A stretch of 64,000 nucleotides of DNA. Origin: Skeletonema tropicum. Taxonomy: Eukaryota; Bacillariophyta; Thalassiosirophyceae; Thalassiosirales; Thalassiosiraceae. Positions 19,206-29,912 of the stretch are shown here, piece after piece (positions within the stretch are counted from its first letter, which is position 1; each line of letters begins with the position of its first letter). Under the pieces are notes generated by a model that was not told the origin of the DNA, searched no databases, and was given only the letters and a program-made list of their open reading frames with translations. The DNA is taken from assembly GCA_037178625.1 (NCBI GenBank), contig CM074143.1:1736001-1800000 (forward strand). Direction: 5' to 3'. A program made the position numbers and the translations under genes.

Positions 19206-19758
19206 AGGTGAAGATTGCAGAGGACAACGTCTCCATCAGCATCTATCCTATAATTCTGTCGCAGATGTTATTTTGGTACATGATCTCGCTCCTAGCTTTG
19301 AGTGAATAGTTTACTTCTTAATGCTTTCATGTCTGATGTGTCGTAGGGAGACGGCGGTTGATGTACTGAGAAGCAACTGCTAACTTAAGGCCATCTTCGT
19401 CGAAACGAACGCATCAAATTTCATACTCACAAGGTACATTTTCACAAAAGAATACTCAGGCATTTTTACGCCCCAGCTCTTGGTCTTGCGGTAAATGCAC
19501 CTCTGTCTCTCTCTCAAGCAAGAGAGTACAATAGTTGTCAGTAAAAAGGATGTAATACAATTCCGAGTTCAGAGAGTGGTTTAAGAGATCGATATGTGCA
19601 CCTACAGGCTCTAATAATAATGGCAGACTCAATCTGACACTCAATAAATTTATGTTGGAAATGTGCCTGTCCTAGTATCATTCGAGTTCGTCTTTCTTTC
19701 TCTTCCTAACTGTCGTGGTATAGTTGTGGTATGAATGTTTGGTCTATGGCAGTTTCCA
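19206..19758. other. Intergenic, no gene seen
   Basis: Short frames only; no repeat recognised. It probably includes the 3' flank of the minus-strand gene ending at 19759. Confidence 0.5.
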
Positions 19759-20607
19759 TTAATCTGACATTTCGTGTGGTGCCACAATCTCGTCAATTTG
19801 GCTATAACCTCTCAGAAATTCTGGATCATATTGTGGGAATTGGGACACTAGATAATTAGCACGCCTGTTGCGTTGCCAATTGGAGTAAGGTCGAACTCCA
19901 AGGTTTTGAAGATGTGAACGTGCGGATTGCATACACAAGAGGAAGAATGAGATTTGACCAAAAATTGGCGTCATGCATTCCCAACTGGCTTTTCCCACTT
20001 CAAAAATTGTCTCAAGATCTTCCGGCGGAGGCATTTCTGCAGTCACAAATGCTTCATTGAACCAGTGGACCGTGTTCAGATCGAACACTAGAGGCACACT
20101 CAAGATACCTCCAGTGAAGGCCGCTCCAAATCCTGTATAAAACGGCAGAGCAAAAATTTGCATCCCCCTACGATTTGTCTCAGCAATCTTGTCGAACATC
20201 TTCATGGCGTCGTCATACTCAATCTGATCAACCACCATGATGTCTCTAACAATACACTCGCGACAGGCTTCTGGGATCTTCATCTCCGCTAATTGTATAA
20301 TTTGTTCGTTTGTCATGGATGCAAATGTTTTAGGGAGACCCTTCGCATATTGCAACGTTGGCTTACCATCCTTAAAACTACCATCTAGAGGGCTTGGTGC
20401 ATTAGTTAATGACCTGGTTGTATTGAAGTTGTGTTTGGCTAGTGCTTTCCTCGCAATACATCTATTGGAAAGCAACGCACGAGATGCGTGGAGGAGACTC
20501 TAAAGATGTGTAGAAAAATAGATGCAGTGAGCCTGAGAGAATAGGAGATGTTGAATGTGTGCGCAAAATCAAAAGCAGATATTCAAGAACCATTGTAAGC
20601 TCACCAT
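19759..20607 (-). CDS. Predicted mitochondrial two-helix membrane protein (2 exons)
   Basis: The long exon 20499-19759 is open but contains no early ATG. Upstream, TTTAG just before 20499 is a good acceptor, and ATG|GTGAGC at 20607-20599 supplies a start codon that is the whole coding part of exon 1. The joined protein is 247 residues, beginning MSLLHASRALLSNRC. The Arg/Ser/Asn-rich, acid-free N-terminus (RKALAKHNFNTTRS) looks like a mitochondrial presequence. Two hydrophobic segments follow (ALPFYTGFGAAFTGGILSVP and CMTPIFGQISFFLLCMQSA). I recognise no named family. Role unknown; an inner-membrane location is inferred. Confidence 0.65.
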
Positions 20608-21289
20608 TTTAGATATTATCAGGTATAAGTAGTAACAATGAACAATCTACACAACAATATGTCTTGGTAGCGATGATGCAACATTTACCTAATTTCCTAA
20701 GTGATATGATATGAACAATCTACACGACGGACTACCACAAGTATTGGTTGAATGAAAGCAAGATCAACAAGCCAAAGGTCTTGGGAGATGGAACCAATAA
20801 CAAGAGGGCCACTGCGCGTCTACGTCAACCTTGGGTCTTGCCTGGGTCTTGATTCTGGCTAAGCCAATAACTCAATCTCTTGCTCTCCCTTCAAATTTTC
20901 ATGTGCAGTTCTCGTTCATACGTTCGATGTCTAAAAAGAAGATTTCCAACCAGTTTGTCGACTTGAATTGGTATGTCATTCAGCAATAACTCGCACCCCC
21001 CGAACCTGCAGTCAGTTTATAGTAACATTTCGATGATTGTCGAGTCGATGGAGAGAACATCGCAGAAGACTAGTAACCATCGAAAAAAAAGCGATAGCAC
21101 AATATTCGTCGGCCCTGCCGCATCCGATTGCTTCCAATTGCGGGAGAAAAAAACAAAACCCGGCCGCACCCCGAATGTATCACGAGGTGCTAGGGAAGGG
21201 AGAGAGGTGGTTTTAGCTCATGATTGTAATTGTTAACAGTGTCTACTAAGTACGGCCTATATAGAGAGCCATAAGCTGCCATAAGGACA
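20608..21289. other. Gene-free spacer
   Basis: AT-rich with short frames only (for example 20973-21236). No repeat or RNA gene recognised. Confidence 0.45.
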
Positions 21290-21775
21290 AAGTTCCATGA
21301 TCTATGCCCGATCGACCCGCATTCTGCCACATCAATGAGTTGTCGGCATCGACTATAGTGTAATGAGAAACCACTTTGCTCGACAGCTTCGCGCTCCAGT
21401 GCGGTTTGGTCGGTTTGAGGGTGGCGAGGGAAGTCTTGAGACGGCCCGGGCTCCATCGATACACAAAGAGAATAAGTCCATTGAAAGAAGATATCATTTG
21501 AGATGCCCTGGTCAGTTTCCTCTCTAATCCGTCTAAGCAGCAGTTCAGGATTATCTTAGTGATTCTCTTCTGTCGTAGAAGCGTCTGGGGATGGAGAATG
21601 AAGGCAATTCTGTGCCATTTTGATGACAACACGAGGATATCAAAGGTTTGGGTAGTCAACCTTGTGGTGGTTTACTGTCACCAAACAAACACGAGTGACT
21701 GTTATTTTGGTAGGTCGAGTAGAGTAGTGAGTGATGTTCACACAACAATCCAACAACCACAAGAAACAACGCTGG
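21290..21775 (-). repeat. Long inverted repeat, intact copy
   Basis: About 485 bp whose reverse complement recurs at 24322-24736 and, after an interruption, 25652-25756. A 137-residue frame (21246-21659 minus) is open in this copy but not in the other, so I treat it as repeat, not gene. Shared landmarks are TGTGAACATCACTC, CAGTCACTCGTGTTTG, GGGCCGTCTCAAGACTTCCC and TGTGGCAGAATGCGGGTCG. Confidence 0.8.
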
Positions 21776-23359
21776 CAATGCAAGATTATTGATAAGGAAC
21801 TGCTTTGACTGCTGGCTAGATACAAGACGGATATAGCGTCGTTCGTTTTGATCACTTCCTCTCCAACAAATTACAAAACGGGAAGCAACGGAAAGAATCT
21901 AAATCTACTACTAAGAATGAAAGAGAGTCTATCAAAGCCCCATGCGCAGCAAGAAAAGATGTTAGGGAAATGGCAACAACTCGCAGAGGACTCGATAGTA
22001 ACACCCTTGACTCAAAACGGGCAGCAAACCGTAGCACGGTGGAATGGGAAGCATTGGTTCCTTTAAATGCAGAGATAATAATAATATGACAGAAGAACTC
22101 AAAGAGAAACTACGAGAACGAGAATAAAGATTCCCAATTCAAAAAAGTGAAATCGCAAAAGGGGGGCAGTGCAAGCGTCAAAGGATTACGCAAGCAAATG
22201 TGTTAAAAGGCTCAAAGAGAAACTACGACAAAGTAACGCAGAGTTGGAAAAGATAAATTTCCAACTCAAACGACTGAAATCGAGAAAGGGGGTAGTGTAA
22301 GGGAAGAGCATCCCCGCAAGAGATGTAGGAGGGGATACAGCTGGTGATACCGGACATCGCAGAAGATGATAATATTTTGATGCTTACAGCGAAGAATAGA
22401 ATGAGCAACAACATGTAAGATTCTCTTTGGTACTTGCCGCTACCTTCAACACAATGTGAATTTCAGCCGATGGCAGTGTTAGAAAACTGCTACCGCGAAT
22501 GATGATTCAACCACAAATGCTACCATACTGCTATCGACAGAACAATCCCGCCGCTCCAGATATGTATGACGATGTTAGCTGGAATCGAAGGAAACTTGAC
22601 CTTGGAGACTCGTTATCTCTGCCGGCTGGTTGCTGCTACTGGCAACAGCCATGCCTTGCCTTGTGGCTTCCAGGCTTCTCGACCTCAGACAAGATGAAGT
22701 ATGTTAGATTCATTCGAGCATTCAATTCAGAGGCAGAGGTTAGGGCTTGAGGGTACTTTTTATGTTTTTGTGCATTCGATAAGCATAGCTTGTAGCTTGA
22801 TCGGGAGTAAGCAAGCGAAAATAAACACCTATGAATCGAAGCGGAAACGCATTGAAAAAGACAATTCGAGTGCACTACTTACATAAACTGAAGACACGCT
22901 CAACAACAGCACTGGAAGCCTTCACGAGAACAACCACCCATGCAGCGGTCGCAAAGAAATTCAGATTGTGGTGACATTTCTTCCTCCTCTCCCGGGCACG
23001 GCGAGCCTTCTCAATAGGACCATCTCTCAAAGTTGCCAGCATATTTTCCTGATTAGACTGCTGCTTCGTAGAAAGCTTTCATAATACTCCTCCGCATCAT
23101 CAGAATTCTATTCTGCGGTCTTCTGGCTTAACCAAAGAGGTTACCGCTGATCATCATCAATCTTCTTCTCGGTTGCGTTGATGCTTGCTCTTCGTTCCTC
23201 TTCAACTTACTTCTGCTTTTTCATTCTTACTCAAGTGAAAATGGCGCCAAGGTAACTGGTATGGTAGGACATTCTCCAATGCCGGATACCTGATGTTTTG
23301 ACAAAGATACGACACAGGAATTTGATGTCGACATGAAGCAGTTCTTTTGCGGCTTACAT
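21776..23359. other. Gene-free spacer with diverged repeats
   Basis: No credible gene. 22640-22720 (CTTGCCTTGTGGCTTCCAGG, then CTTCTCGACCTCAGA) resembles 26430-26500. Two GAACTCAAAGAGAAACTACGA-like lines (22093 and 22210) are a short direct duplication. Confidence 0.45.
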
Positions 23360-23950
23360 TCATAATATAGGGATCCAATTATTTCTGAAAGAAGTGTTTT
23401 CTAGAGAGAGATACAATAGAGAGTTCACGTGCTGAGGTCTACAGGCTGCAGTAGCAGCTGGTAGGCCTTTGGGTATAGGTAATGAGGCAACAGTGTTGTG
23501 GGTCGCACCAAATAGATCTACTATTACTAGGTTTGGGCAGAAATTGAATACATCGCCTTCAATCATGTCACCTTTCAATGGCAAGACTATTCGTTCCAAT
23601 TTGTAGCAGTTCATGAATGCGCCTTCCTCTAGTGTTGTAAGTTCTTCTCCAAATTCCGCCTCAGATATCTCACAGCTATCAGCAAACGCCCCCCTTGCGA
23701 TGGTTCTCACAGATGGCATCCTGATGATTCTTAATGAGGTGCCGTTGAATGCCCCACTTTTAATGCTGTTCAAGATAACATCCTGATATTTTTCAATGAG
23801 TGGCAGCGTTGGAATGCCAACTTTTTGATTATTTCCAGCTTGTCACCAAATTCTACATCCGTCAGTTGGAATGCATACGCTTTTACGATCTTGACGCCCA
23901 GCAATTTAACACTCATCAATGAACGGCTGCCAAGGAAAGCCTCATTATTC
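23360..23950 (-). pseudogene. BspA-type leucine-rich-repeat fragment, frameshifted
   Basis: Minus-strand sequence encodes LRR_5/BspA-like repeats: AFLGSRSLMSVKLLGVK, VEFGDKLEIIKKLAFQRC, SLKNIRM, then one frame over GAFNGTSLRIIRMPSVRTI, ARGAFADSCEISEAEFG, EEGAFMNCYKLERIVLPL and FCPNLVIVDL. The frame changes near 23775, where a TGA stops the upstream frame, and no ATG starts the downstream one. This family is large in diatoms. The piece is a partial, decayed copy. Confidence 0.65.
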
Positions 23951-24321
23951 CGATATCATCTTGAAATTATTCCACTAGATTAGATGATGAACACGATAAT
24001 TTTACTGTCCATCGCTTTGGAGGAGGATCGTTTGCTACGTGGGTAGACACGTACAAATTAGGACAGCGTCATTTCATTGACAAAGTGAACATGGAGAAGA
24101 TTTTCATTACTCCTACCTTACGTTGCTATCGAAGGGGTTGATACACGCAGCTCGTCGTCGCTGCCGATTTCACTCTCAAACCAAACGCATTCTTTTGATG
24201 GATGAAACATGCCATTAGATCTTCACCAGAAGCGCAACTTATTCGTCTCTATCAGTCAAACTCGTAATTACTCCACTTCTTATCCATAATCTTGAATTGT
24301 CGACGCTCGGCATACAAGCGA
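23951..24321. other. Gene-free spacer
   Basis: A plus-strand frame at about 23990-24140 (FTVHRFGGGSFATWVDTYK) is protein-like but short and has no start. Otherwise nothing recognised. Confidence 0.35.
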
Positions 24322-25756
24322 TGTTGCTTGTGGTTGTTGGATTGTTGTGTGAACATCACTCTCTACTATACTCGACCTACCAAAATAACAGTCACTCGTG
24401 TTTGTGTGGTGACAGTATACCACCGCAAGGTTGGACTGACCAAACCACAGTTTGAATCCTTATGTTGTCATCAAAATGGCACAGAATTGCCTTCATTCTC
24501 CATCCCCAGACGCTTCTACGACATAAGAGAATCACGTAAGATAATCCTGAACTGCTGCTTAGACGGATTAGAGAGGAAACTGACCAGGGCATCCTAAATA
24601 TATTCTTTCAATGGACTTATTCTCTTTGTGTATCGATGGAATTTTTGTCTCAAATAGATAAGCCAGCCCGGGCCGTCTCAAGACTTCCCTCGCCACCCTC
24701 CAACCGACCAAACCGCACTGGAGCGCGAAGCTGTCGTGATTCATTTATGTGCCATTAAGGCCACGCTCTACGTCATACATTCACAATATGGCAACGACGA
24801 CGGTAAACTTAAATAATATTTTCTTTGTCATCCTGACCCTCGATCGTCCGAGGTGTGGAGCCTCAATCAACACCGAAATCAGCATCGTGGGACGAAGTGG
24901 AAATTGGAATCATTGAAATTGGAGACATTTCACTTCATCTTGACGCTTGACGTAGCGAGCGCGTGCGTGCTCGTAGCGTGGCGGGCGACTTTCGGTTTCA
25001 GGGAAGTTTGTTTCAGGGATTCAGATTTCATTCATTTTTCAAAGAAGTTGCGGTCATGTTGCGGTCATGTTGCGGTCATGTTACGGTCATGTTACGGTCA
25101 TGTTGCACTTGCGGTCATGTTACGGTCATGTTACGGTCATGTTACGGTCATGTTACGGTCATGTTGCACGCGCGTGCAACATGACCGTAACATGACCGTA
25201 ACGTGACCGCAACATGACCTCAACTTCTTTGAAACTTCCTTGAAAGATCACACGCCACCATGGGGCCGACTGCCGACCTACCTGCTCGACCGTGGCCGCT
25301 CTCTGCGGAAGCCATGAACCAACATTGGTAGTTCCTTGTGATCGTCCTACAGAGACAGAGATGCGCATGTTTGGCAACCTATTGAGGTGGTACGCAACAG
25401 GTGATAGGATAGCGCGCTGTCGAATTTTAACACAAGTCTTAAGTTGGTCATGCATATAATAGTAACGGAGACACGCAGTATGGTGTGTCATTAGGTCGTT
25501 GTGCATCCACTATTGCACTTCTTTAATCTCCAATCGTTCTCTTCTTGTTGTCAAATAGACATGCGGCGCACCGGCTGGATGACACAATCTGCCGGGATGA
25601 TCGTCGCCTCTTTGTTGGTTGAGTATCTGAGAGTGAATTGGATGAGAGCGGAGCAAAGTGGTTCCATTATACACTCTAGAGTCGATGACGACTGGCTACA
25701 ACTCAATGATGTGGCAGAATGCGGGTCGATCGGGCATAGATCAATGGAGTTTTATC
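24322..25756 (+). repeat. Long inverted repeat, copy split by about 0.9-kb insertion
   Basis: 24322-24736 and 25652-25756 are together the reverse complement of 21290-21775. The break falls inside CTGTCG/AGCAAAGTGG, which is continuous in the other copy (21375-21400), so 24737-25651 is an insertion. No clear terminal repeats or target duplication were found at its ends. The insertion contains the palindromic 11-bp array. Confidence 0.75.
25036..25236. repeat. Palindromic array of an 11-bp unit (CGGTCATGTTR)
   Basis: About ten forward units of GCGGTCATGTT or ACGGTCATGTT (25050-25165) meet about four inverted units (AACATGACCGT) at a perfect GCACGCGCGTGC centre (25166-25177). Matching flanks TTTCAAAGAAGTTG and CAACTTCTTTGAAA close the palindrome, and weaker similarity reaches about 24960 and 25260. 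Confidence 0.85.
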
Positions 25757-26704
25757 AGTCACCTGTTGCCACTTCTCAGGATGCCAGCGGCGAATAACGA
25801 AGAAAAAATGGTGTCCGAGCTATCCAAGCTTTAAGTACCAAAAGCCGTACTACACAAGCCTTGGGAAGCTCCAGCACAAGTGCTATTTACATGCTGCTGC
25901 AGGTGTGGTCTTGGGAGAGACGTACCCCACACGTATCATAAAGTGATCTCAAGGCCGAACGTAGCAAATAGCAAATCTGTTGAGGCTGTTCTGAAGATGT
26001 GAAGGGCCAACGGCCAACCAAGAATCTACAATAACAGTGACCGTGGGTATGACATGATAACATTACCGGATGGCAAGAAAACTGTCGTTTTTACTAAAAA
26101 GAGATTCGAATTGATTCACAGCGCAATATGATCAAAGAAGCTGCACAACGAAAAAAGTCGAGCGGTGGTATCAGTCATGTAGGGAAGGGAAGGGGCAAGG
26201 AAGGCAAGAAAGCCTTGCAAAAGAAGCTCTTACGGCAAGAGGCAGAACGGAAGATTTCATGCATTTGCAGGTCAAGCAGCCCCAGGTCTGAGGCAATATA
26301 TCCATTCAATTGATACATTAACATTACCAACTCGATGGAGCTTGACATACCATTGGGAAAGTGGTTTCCGGTGAAACAGAGATGGGCCAGGTTAACCTTG
26401 ACTCCTTGAATTCTACAGCCTGTGATGCATCGATAGAATCTTGCCTTGCCTCCTTGTAGCTTGCAGGCTTCTCAATCTCAGATGAAGATGAAGTATGCAG
26501 GATGCATGTACATAAGCATTCAGAGAGATGTTTAATGCGCATTTGTAGATGTTAGATGTGTGTGCGAGTATGGGCTTGATCGTTGATCGTAATCTGATAC
26601 AGGTTGACTAAGGGTGTCGTGACTGTTGTACTGCTTATGTTATTAGGTTTATCTGTTATATTCTTACTATTTTAACATGAACCTATTAGGCTTAAGAGTA
26701 TGAT
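25757..26704. other. Gene-free spacer
   Basis: Only short frames, none convincing. 26120-26260 is Lys/Arg-coding and may be a remnant. 26430-26500 is the partner of the repeat at 22640. Confidence 0.4.
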
Positions 26705-27372
26705 ATCAGTCATCTTGTCTTCTTCAACCCATGACCTTGGAGTACTCCCAAACTGTGACTTTGAGTGACAAGGAGAAAAACAACAAGCGCAACAATACTT
26801 CATACTCCTCTCCATGGTTTATACGAACCAATCCTTCTCTACAAGCTCTCTAAACTCTCTCTAGCTCTTGTTGGGGTTGGCTTTGAAAACAATACCTTGA
26901 TGTTCCTTCACCCATGCGTTATTGCCCAACAACTTGGATGCAACATACGCTGGCTTGCGGGTTTTGATTTTCAGCTGCAAGAAATCATGTTTAACGACAG
27001 ATGAATTATTGTCCGTATCACCGATGATTTCGACTGTGCTAAACTTCATTCTCCTGGCTGATACCACCTCGTGCTCGGAAGAGAGGTAGGATTTGAGAAT
27101 CTTGCGGATTTCAGGCAAACTTCGAATTATGATTACATAAGTGCACAACTGCATCTGCATCTGCATCTGAGGTTCGAGTGGTGGCAGCTGTGGTAGCGGT
27201 GATGGCGCGAGTGGGTCGATGTTTGGTGTTCATGTACGGCGGAAGAGTCATGTTCTTGTGGCGTGTAGATGTCTGGGTATTTTTTAGGTCAGCTGATGGC
27301 TGTTGATGTTGAGTTGATGTGAATGAAAGAACTAAGTAGAGGAGCTCTGTGCATAGACTTTAAACTTGAAAA
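26705..27372 (-). repeat. Inverted gene-sized duplication, copy 1
   Basis: This segment is the reverse complement of 35458-36118 at high identity over about 660 bp, including 5' and 3' flanks of the small gene it carries. Copies are 8.1 kb apart in opposite orientation. Confidence 0.85.
26861..27251 (-). CDS. Small basic protein of unknown function, copy 1 (5' frame disrupted)
   Basis: The ATG at 27251 aligns with the start of the copy at 35592, but small length changes after codon about 17 put that start out of frame and it stops early. From the internal ATG at 27166, in a CAGATG microsatellite, the frame runs 101 residues, about 90 percent identical to the other copy. Shared blocks: IRSLPEIRKILKSYL, EHEVVSARRMKFSTVEI, HDFLQLKIKTRKPAYVASKL and GNNAWVKEHQGIVFKANPN. 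Family not recognised. Preservation of the core suggests either recent duplication or selection on the shorter form. Confidence 0.5.
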
Positions 27373-27911
27373 TTATGAGCTCGAGGTGAAACGTCGGTCA
27401 AGACGTGACGACATCTTCATGGGTTGCAAATAGATGAACCTCACGTCACCATGGAGACAAGCGAGCCGATTTTTTGTCAGTGAAAGAATAAGTACTTAGA
27501 GCAAAAAACACATGGGTAAAGATACGGATAGGAAACGCGGTGCCGGTCGGAAGGGCATTGTATGAAATTCCTATGTAACGCTTGATTGTTTGCAAACTGT
27601 TCTCCAATCTCATCATCTTGGATCCAGGGCACTAAAAGAATGGGCTGCGTATCGCAGACAGACCACTCATATCATCCCGTTTGTTCTTCTTCTATGTACG
27701 AGAGGTACAGTAGATTCGAAGTACGTACAGTTAGCTAGTAGCAAAATTCAAAATTCAAAATCGGTCGCATGTCGGAAGTCGGAAGGCTTGCCGCTTGCCG
27801 CACTCTCTTTTGTGCAAACATTTATGACAATGCCAACGGCTCTTACACATCGAGCCAGCATCAAACACTGCACAAGTAATTCGCCGACGTCAATCCTGCC
27901 TGTGCGTCAAT
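27373..27911. other. Upstream region of the three-exon gene
   Basis: Contains one arm (27620-27657) of a 36-38-bp inverted repeat whose partner is at 29783-29820. No gene seen. Confidence 0.5.
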
Positions 27912-29013
27912 ATGGCGGTCACACCCGAGCCGTCGATATGTCCGATGGGGGTCTGGATGACAGAGGAAGATGTCATGGAACGTCATAACATCAATGCAAG
28001 AGTGATGAGAGTTTACAGAAACGAATCACCCCCGGGAAATATGCACTTTGAAACTGGTGTGAAAGTGGGTGCTTCTAATCCCTACAACCAGCACCGGTTT
28101 GTCTACATATCACCAGAGGGCACCAAAGCACACTATGGTAACATAACGTTACTGATTTGGTCAAGAATGTGTCATTACTTTAGCAACAACACTATCCAAA
28201 CTGATGCCGCCGCCGATGATAAAGACACCACCACCTTCCGTCAACATTTCGAAGTTTATACAACGTTGAAAGCAACTCCTGCCAATATCACTGCCGCTTT
28301 TGAGAAGGGAGTAATGAAGTGTTTGTGATCTTGAACTAATAATTTGTTACTCTCTCATTGAAGGCACGAAAAGCAAGTGAAGCTGTCTCTTGAGTACTTC
28401 CATCGATTGTGTTCGAAGCAGCAAGAGCGGAGGAAAAGTGGCGACAAGAACTGGGAAGCACAATTCCTTGCTTCTGAGACATGGAAGAATCTGAGAATCA
28501 CATGTCGTGGATTCTATTTGTACTGCCGCAGCGTCATAGATTATGCCCGCAGACACACCAACATCAAATTCTATGCAGTGTCTCCTGCACATGCCAACTC
28601 CAATTGTGTGAGGGGCGATAGAGGAAGTGTACCAAATTATTCTTCGGAAGATGATCCACTCTAGGTTTGCAGTTGTATTTCGTCGGTGGAAGGAACAACA
28701 TTGTCAAAAGCATGACATGTCTCTGCGATCAAATTTGAAAGCATGCGTGGACAAGAACAAGAAGAGCAAAGAGACCAAACAACCGGCAACCCCACATCCC
28801 GCAGGCGTTGAGAGGAAGCTAAGCAACGATACTAAGAGACCAGCAACACCGCATCCCGCTCCAGCAGGCGTCGACAAGAACAAGAAGAGCAGAGAGACCA
28901 AGCGAGAGGCAACCCCAAATCCCGCAGGGTCGAAGACGAGCAACGATACGAAGAGACCAGCAGCACCACACCCCAATGCTCAAATTGATGTTAAAAGATT
29001 GAAAACAAGTTAG
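27912..29013 (+). CDS. Unknown nuclear-type protein, 3 exons with 45-46-nt introns
   Basis: Exons 27912-28318, 28364-28626 and 28673-29013 join in frame (introns GTGTTT..TTGAAG of 45 nt and GTGTAC..TTGCAG of 46 nt) to 336 residues. Exon 1 starts MAVTPEPSICPMGVWMTEED. Exon 2 has YFHRLCSKQQERRKSG and CRGFYLYCRSVIDYARRH. Exon 3 has three imperfect Lys-rich repeats (KNKKSKETK..ATPHPA) and ends in a KRLK signal-like motif, suggesting a nuclear protein. No family recognised. The gene is framed by a 36-38-bp inverted repeat (27620-27657, 29783-29820), so a mobile-element origin is possible but unproven. The splice model is inference; transcripts could change it. Confidence 0.5.
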
Positions 29014-29912
29014 TGATTACAATAACACAAGTGGCATTGCGTCATGTACACTCTTGAACTCACCCTCTCTCTAAGTATTATCTTGTGTTCAAAATTAGTT
29101 TTACGGAATACCCACTGCAATTAACACCCCCCCCCCCCCCTCTTCAAGGCACTAACGCAGATTCGCTACTCTCCAATACTAAGTAATGAAGAACCAGTCA
29201 TTAGTTGTTGCTGGGATGCGTCAACATGGGCTGTACAAATAATAATGATCCCAACACCCACACATTATTTTTGCACCATTACTTGTCACTGTAAACGGCC
29301 GCCATTAATAAATAACAAGCCTTGTCGAGCAGAATATTTCACCAATAGTGGATATTATTTTTGATGTCGGTTCGGCGGAGTTGTTCGGTGTTCGTCGACG
29401 GCGATGGTGTTGTCATTGACATGGTAGGAATATAATTGCATCATCCGACCAACTCGACGATGATGGTTATGTGCATAGTCATTTTCACAACAGACGATGC
29501 CCCATTAGGAAAATAAACGGCGGTTCGGAGATCCTATGCCATAATAGGGGAGGGGAATGTCGATTATTAGCCTAATAGAAGCATATTCATTGACCTCATT
29601 TTTACTAGTAGTCCACCATGGTGAAGGCATTTTGATGGATTTTGAGAGGTGGGGGCCTCATGGGTGATGTGATTGAAGAACAAACAACTTACTATTAGGG
29701 GATCACCCAAAACAGCCTTTCTTGCATTGCATATCTAGATTTTTCTTCTACCAAAATCAAATAGGGGATAACCTAATCAAATCGATACGCAGCCCATTCT
29801 TTTATGTGCCCTGCTTGGATCTCTCTGTGCTGGCTGAATGATAAGTATGAAAGAAGGCGCCATGATACTACTCTAGTAGTATGGTGAAACAATCATCTCT
29901 TTTACGAACAAC
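29014..29912. other. Intergenic with poly-C tract and inverted-repeat arm
   Basis: A run of 14 C lies at about 29127-29140. 29783-29820 is the reverse complement of 27620-27657. No gene was seen in this roughly 900-bp stretch. Confidence 0.5.

Noticed and set aside
25050..25220. CRISPR-like array
   Set aside because: Repeats are 11 bp and directly abutting with no spacers, in a eukaryotic context.
26128..26313. Lys-rich 61-residue frame as a gene
   Set aside because: Short, not conserved with anything in the window, and lies in a decayed repeat region.
29127..29140. Poly-C run as a functional element
   Set aside because: Homopolymer G/C runs recur across the window (1030, 55084, 55317), mostly in mobile elements or spacers. 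No specific role can be supported.
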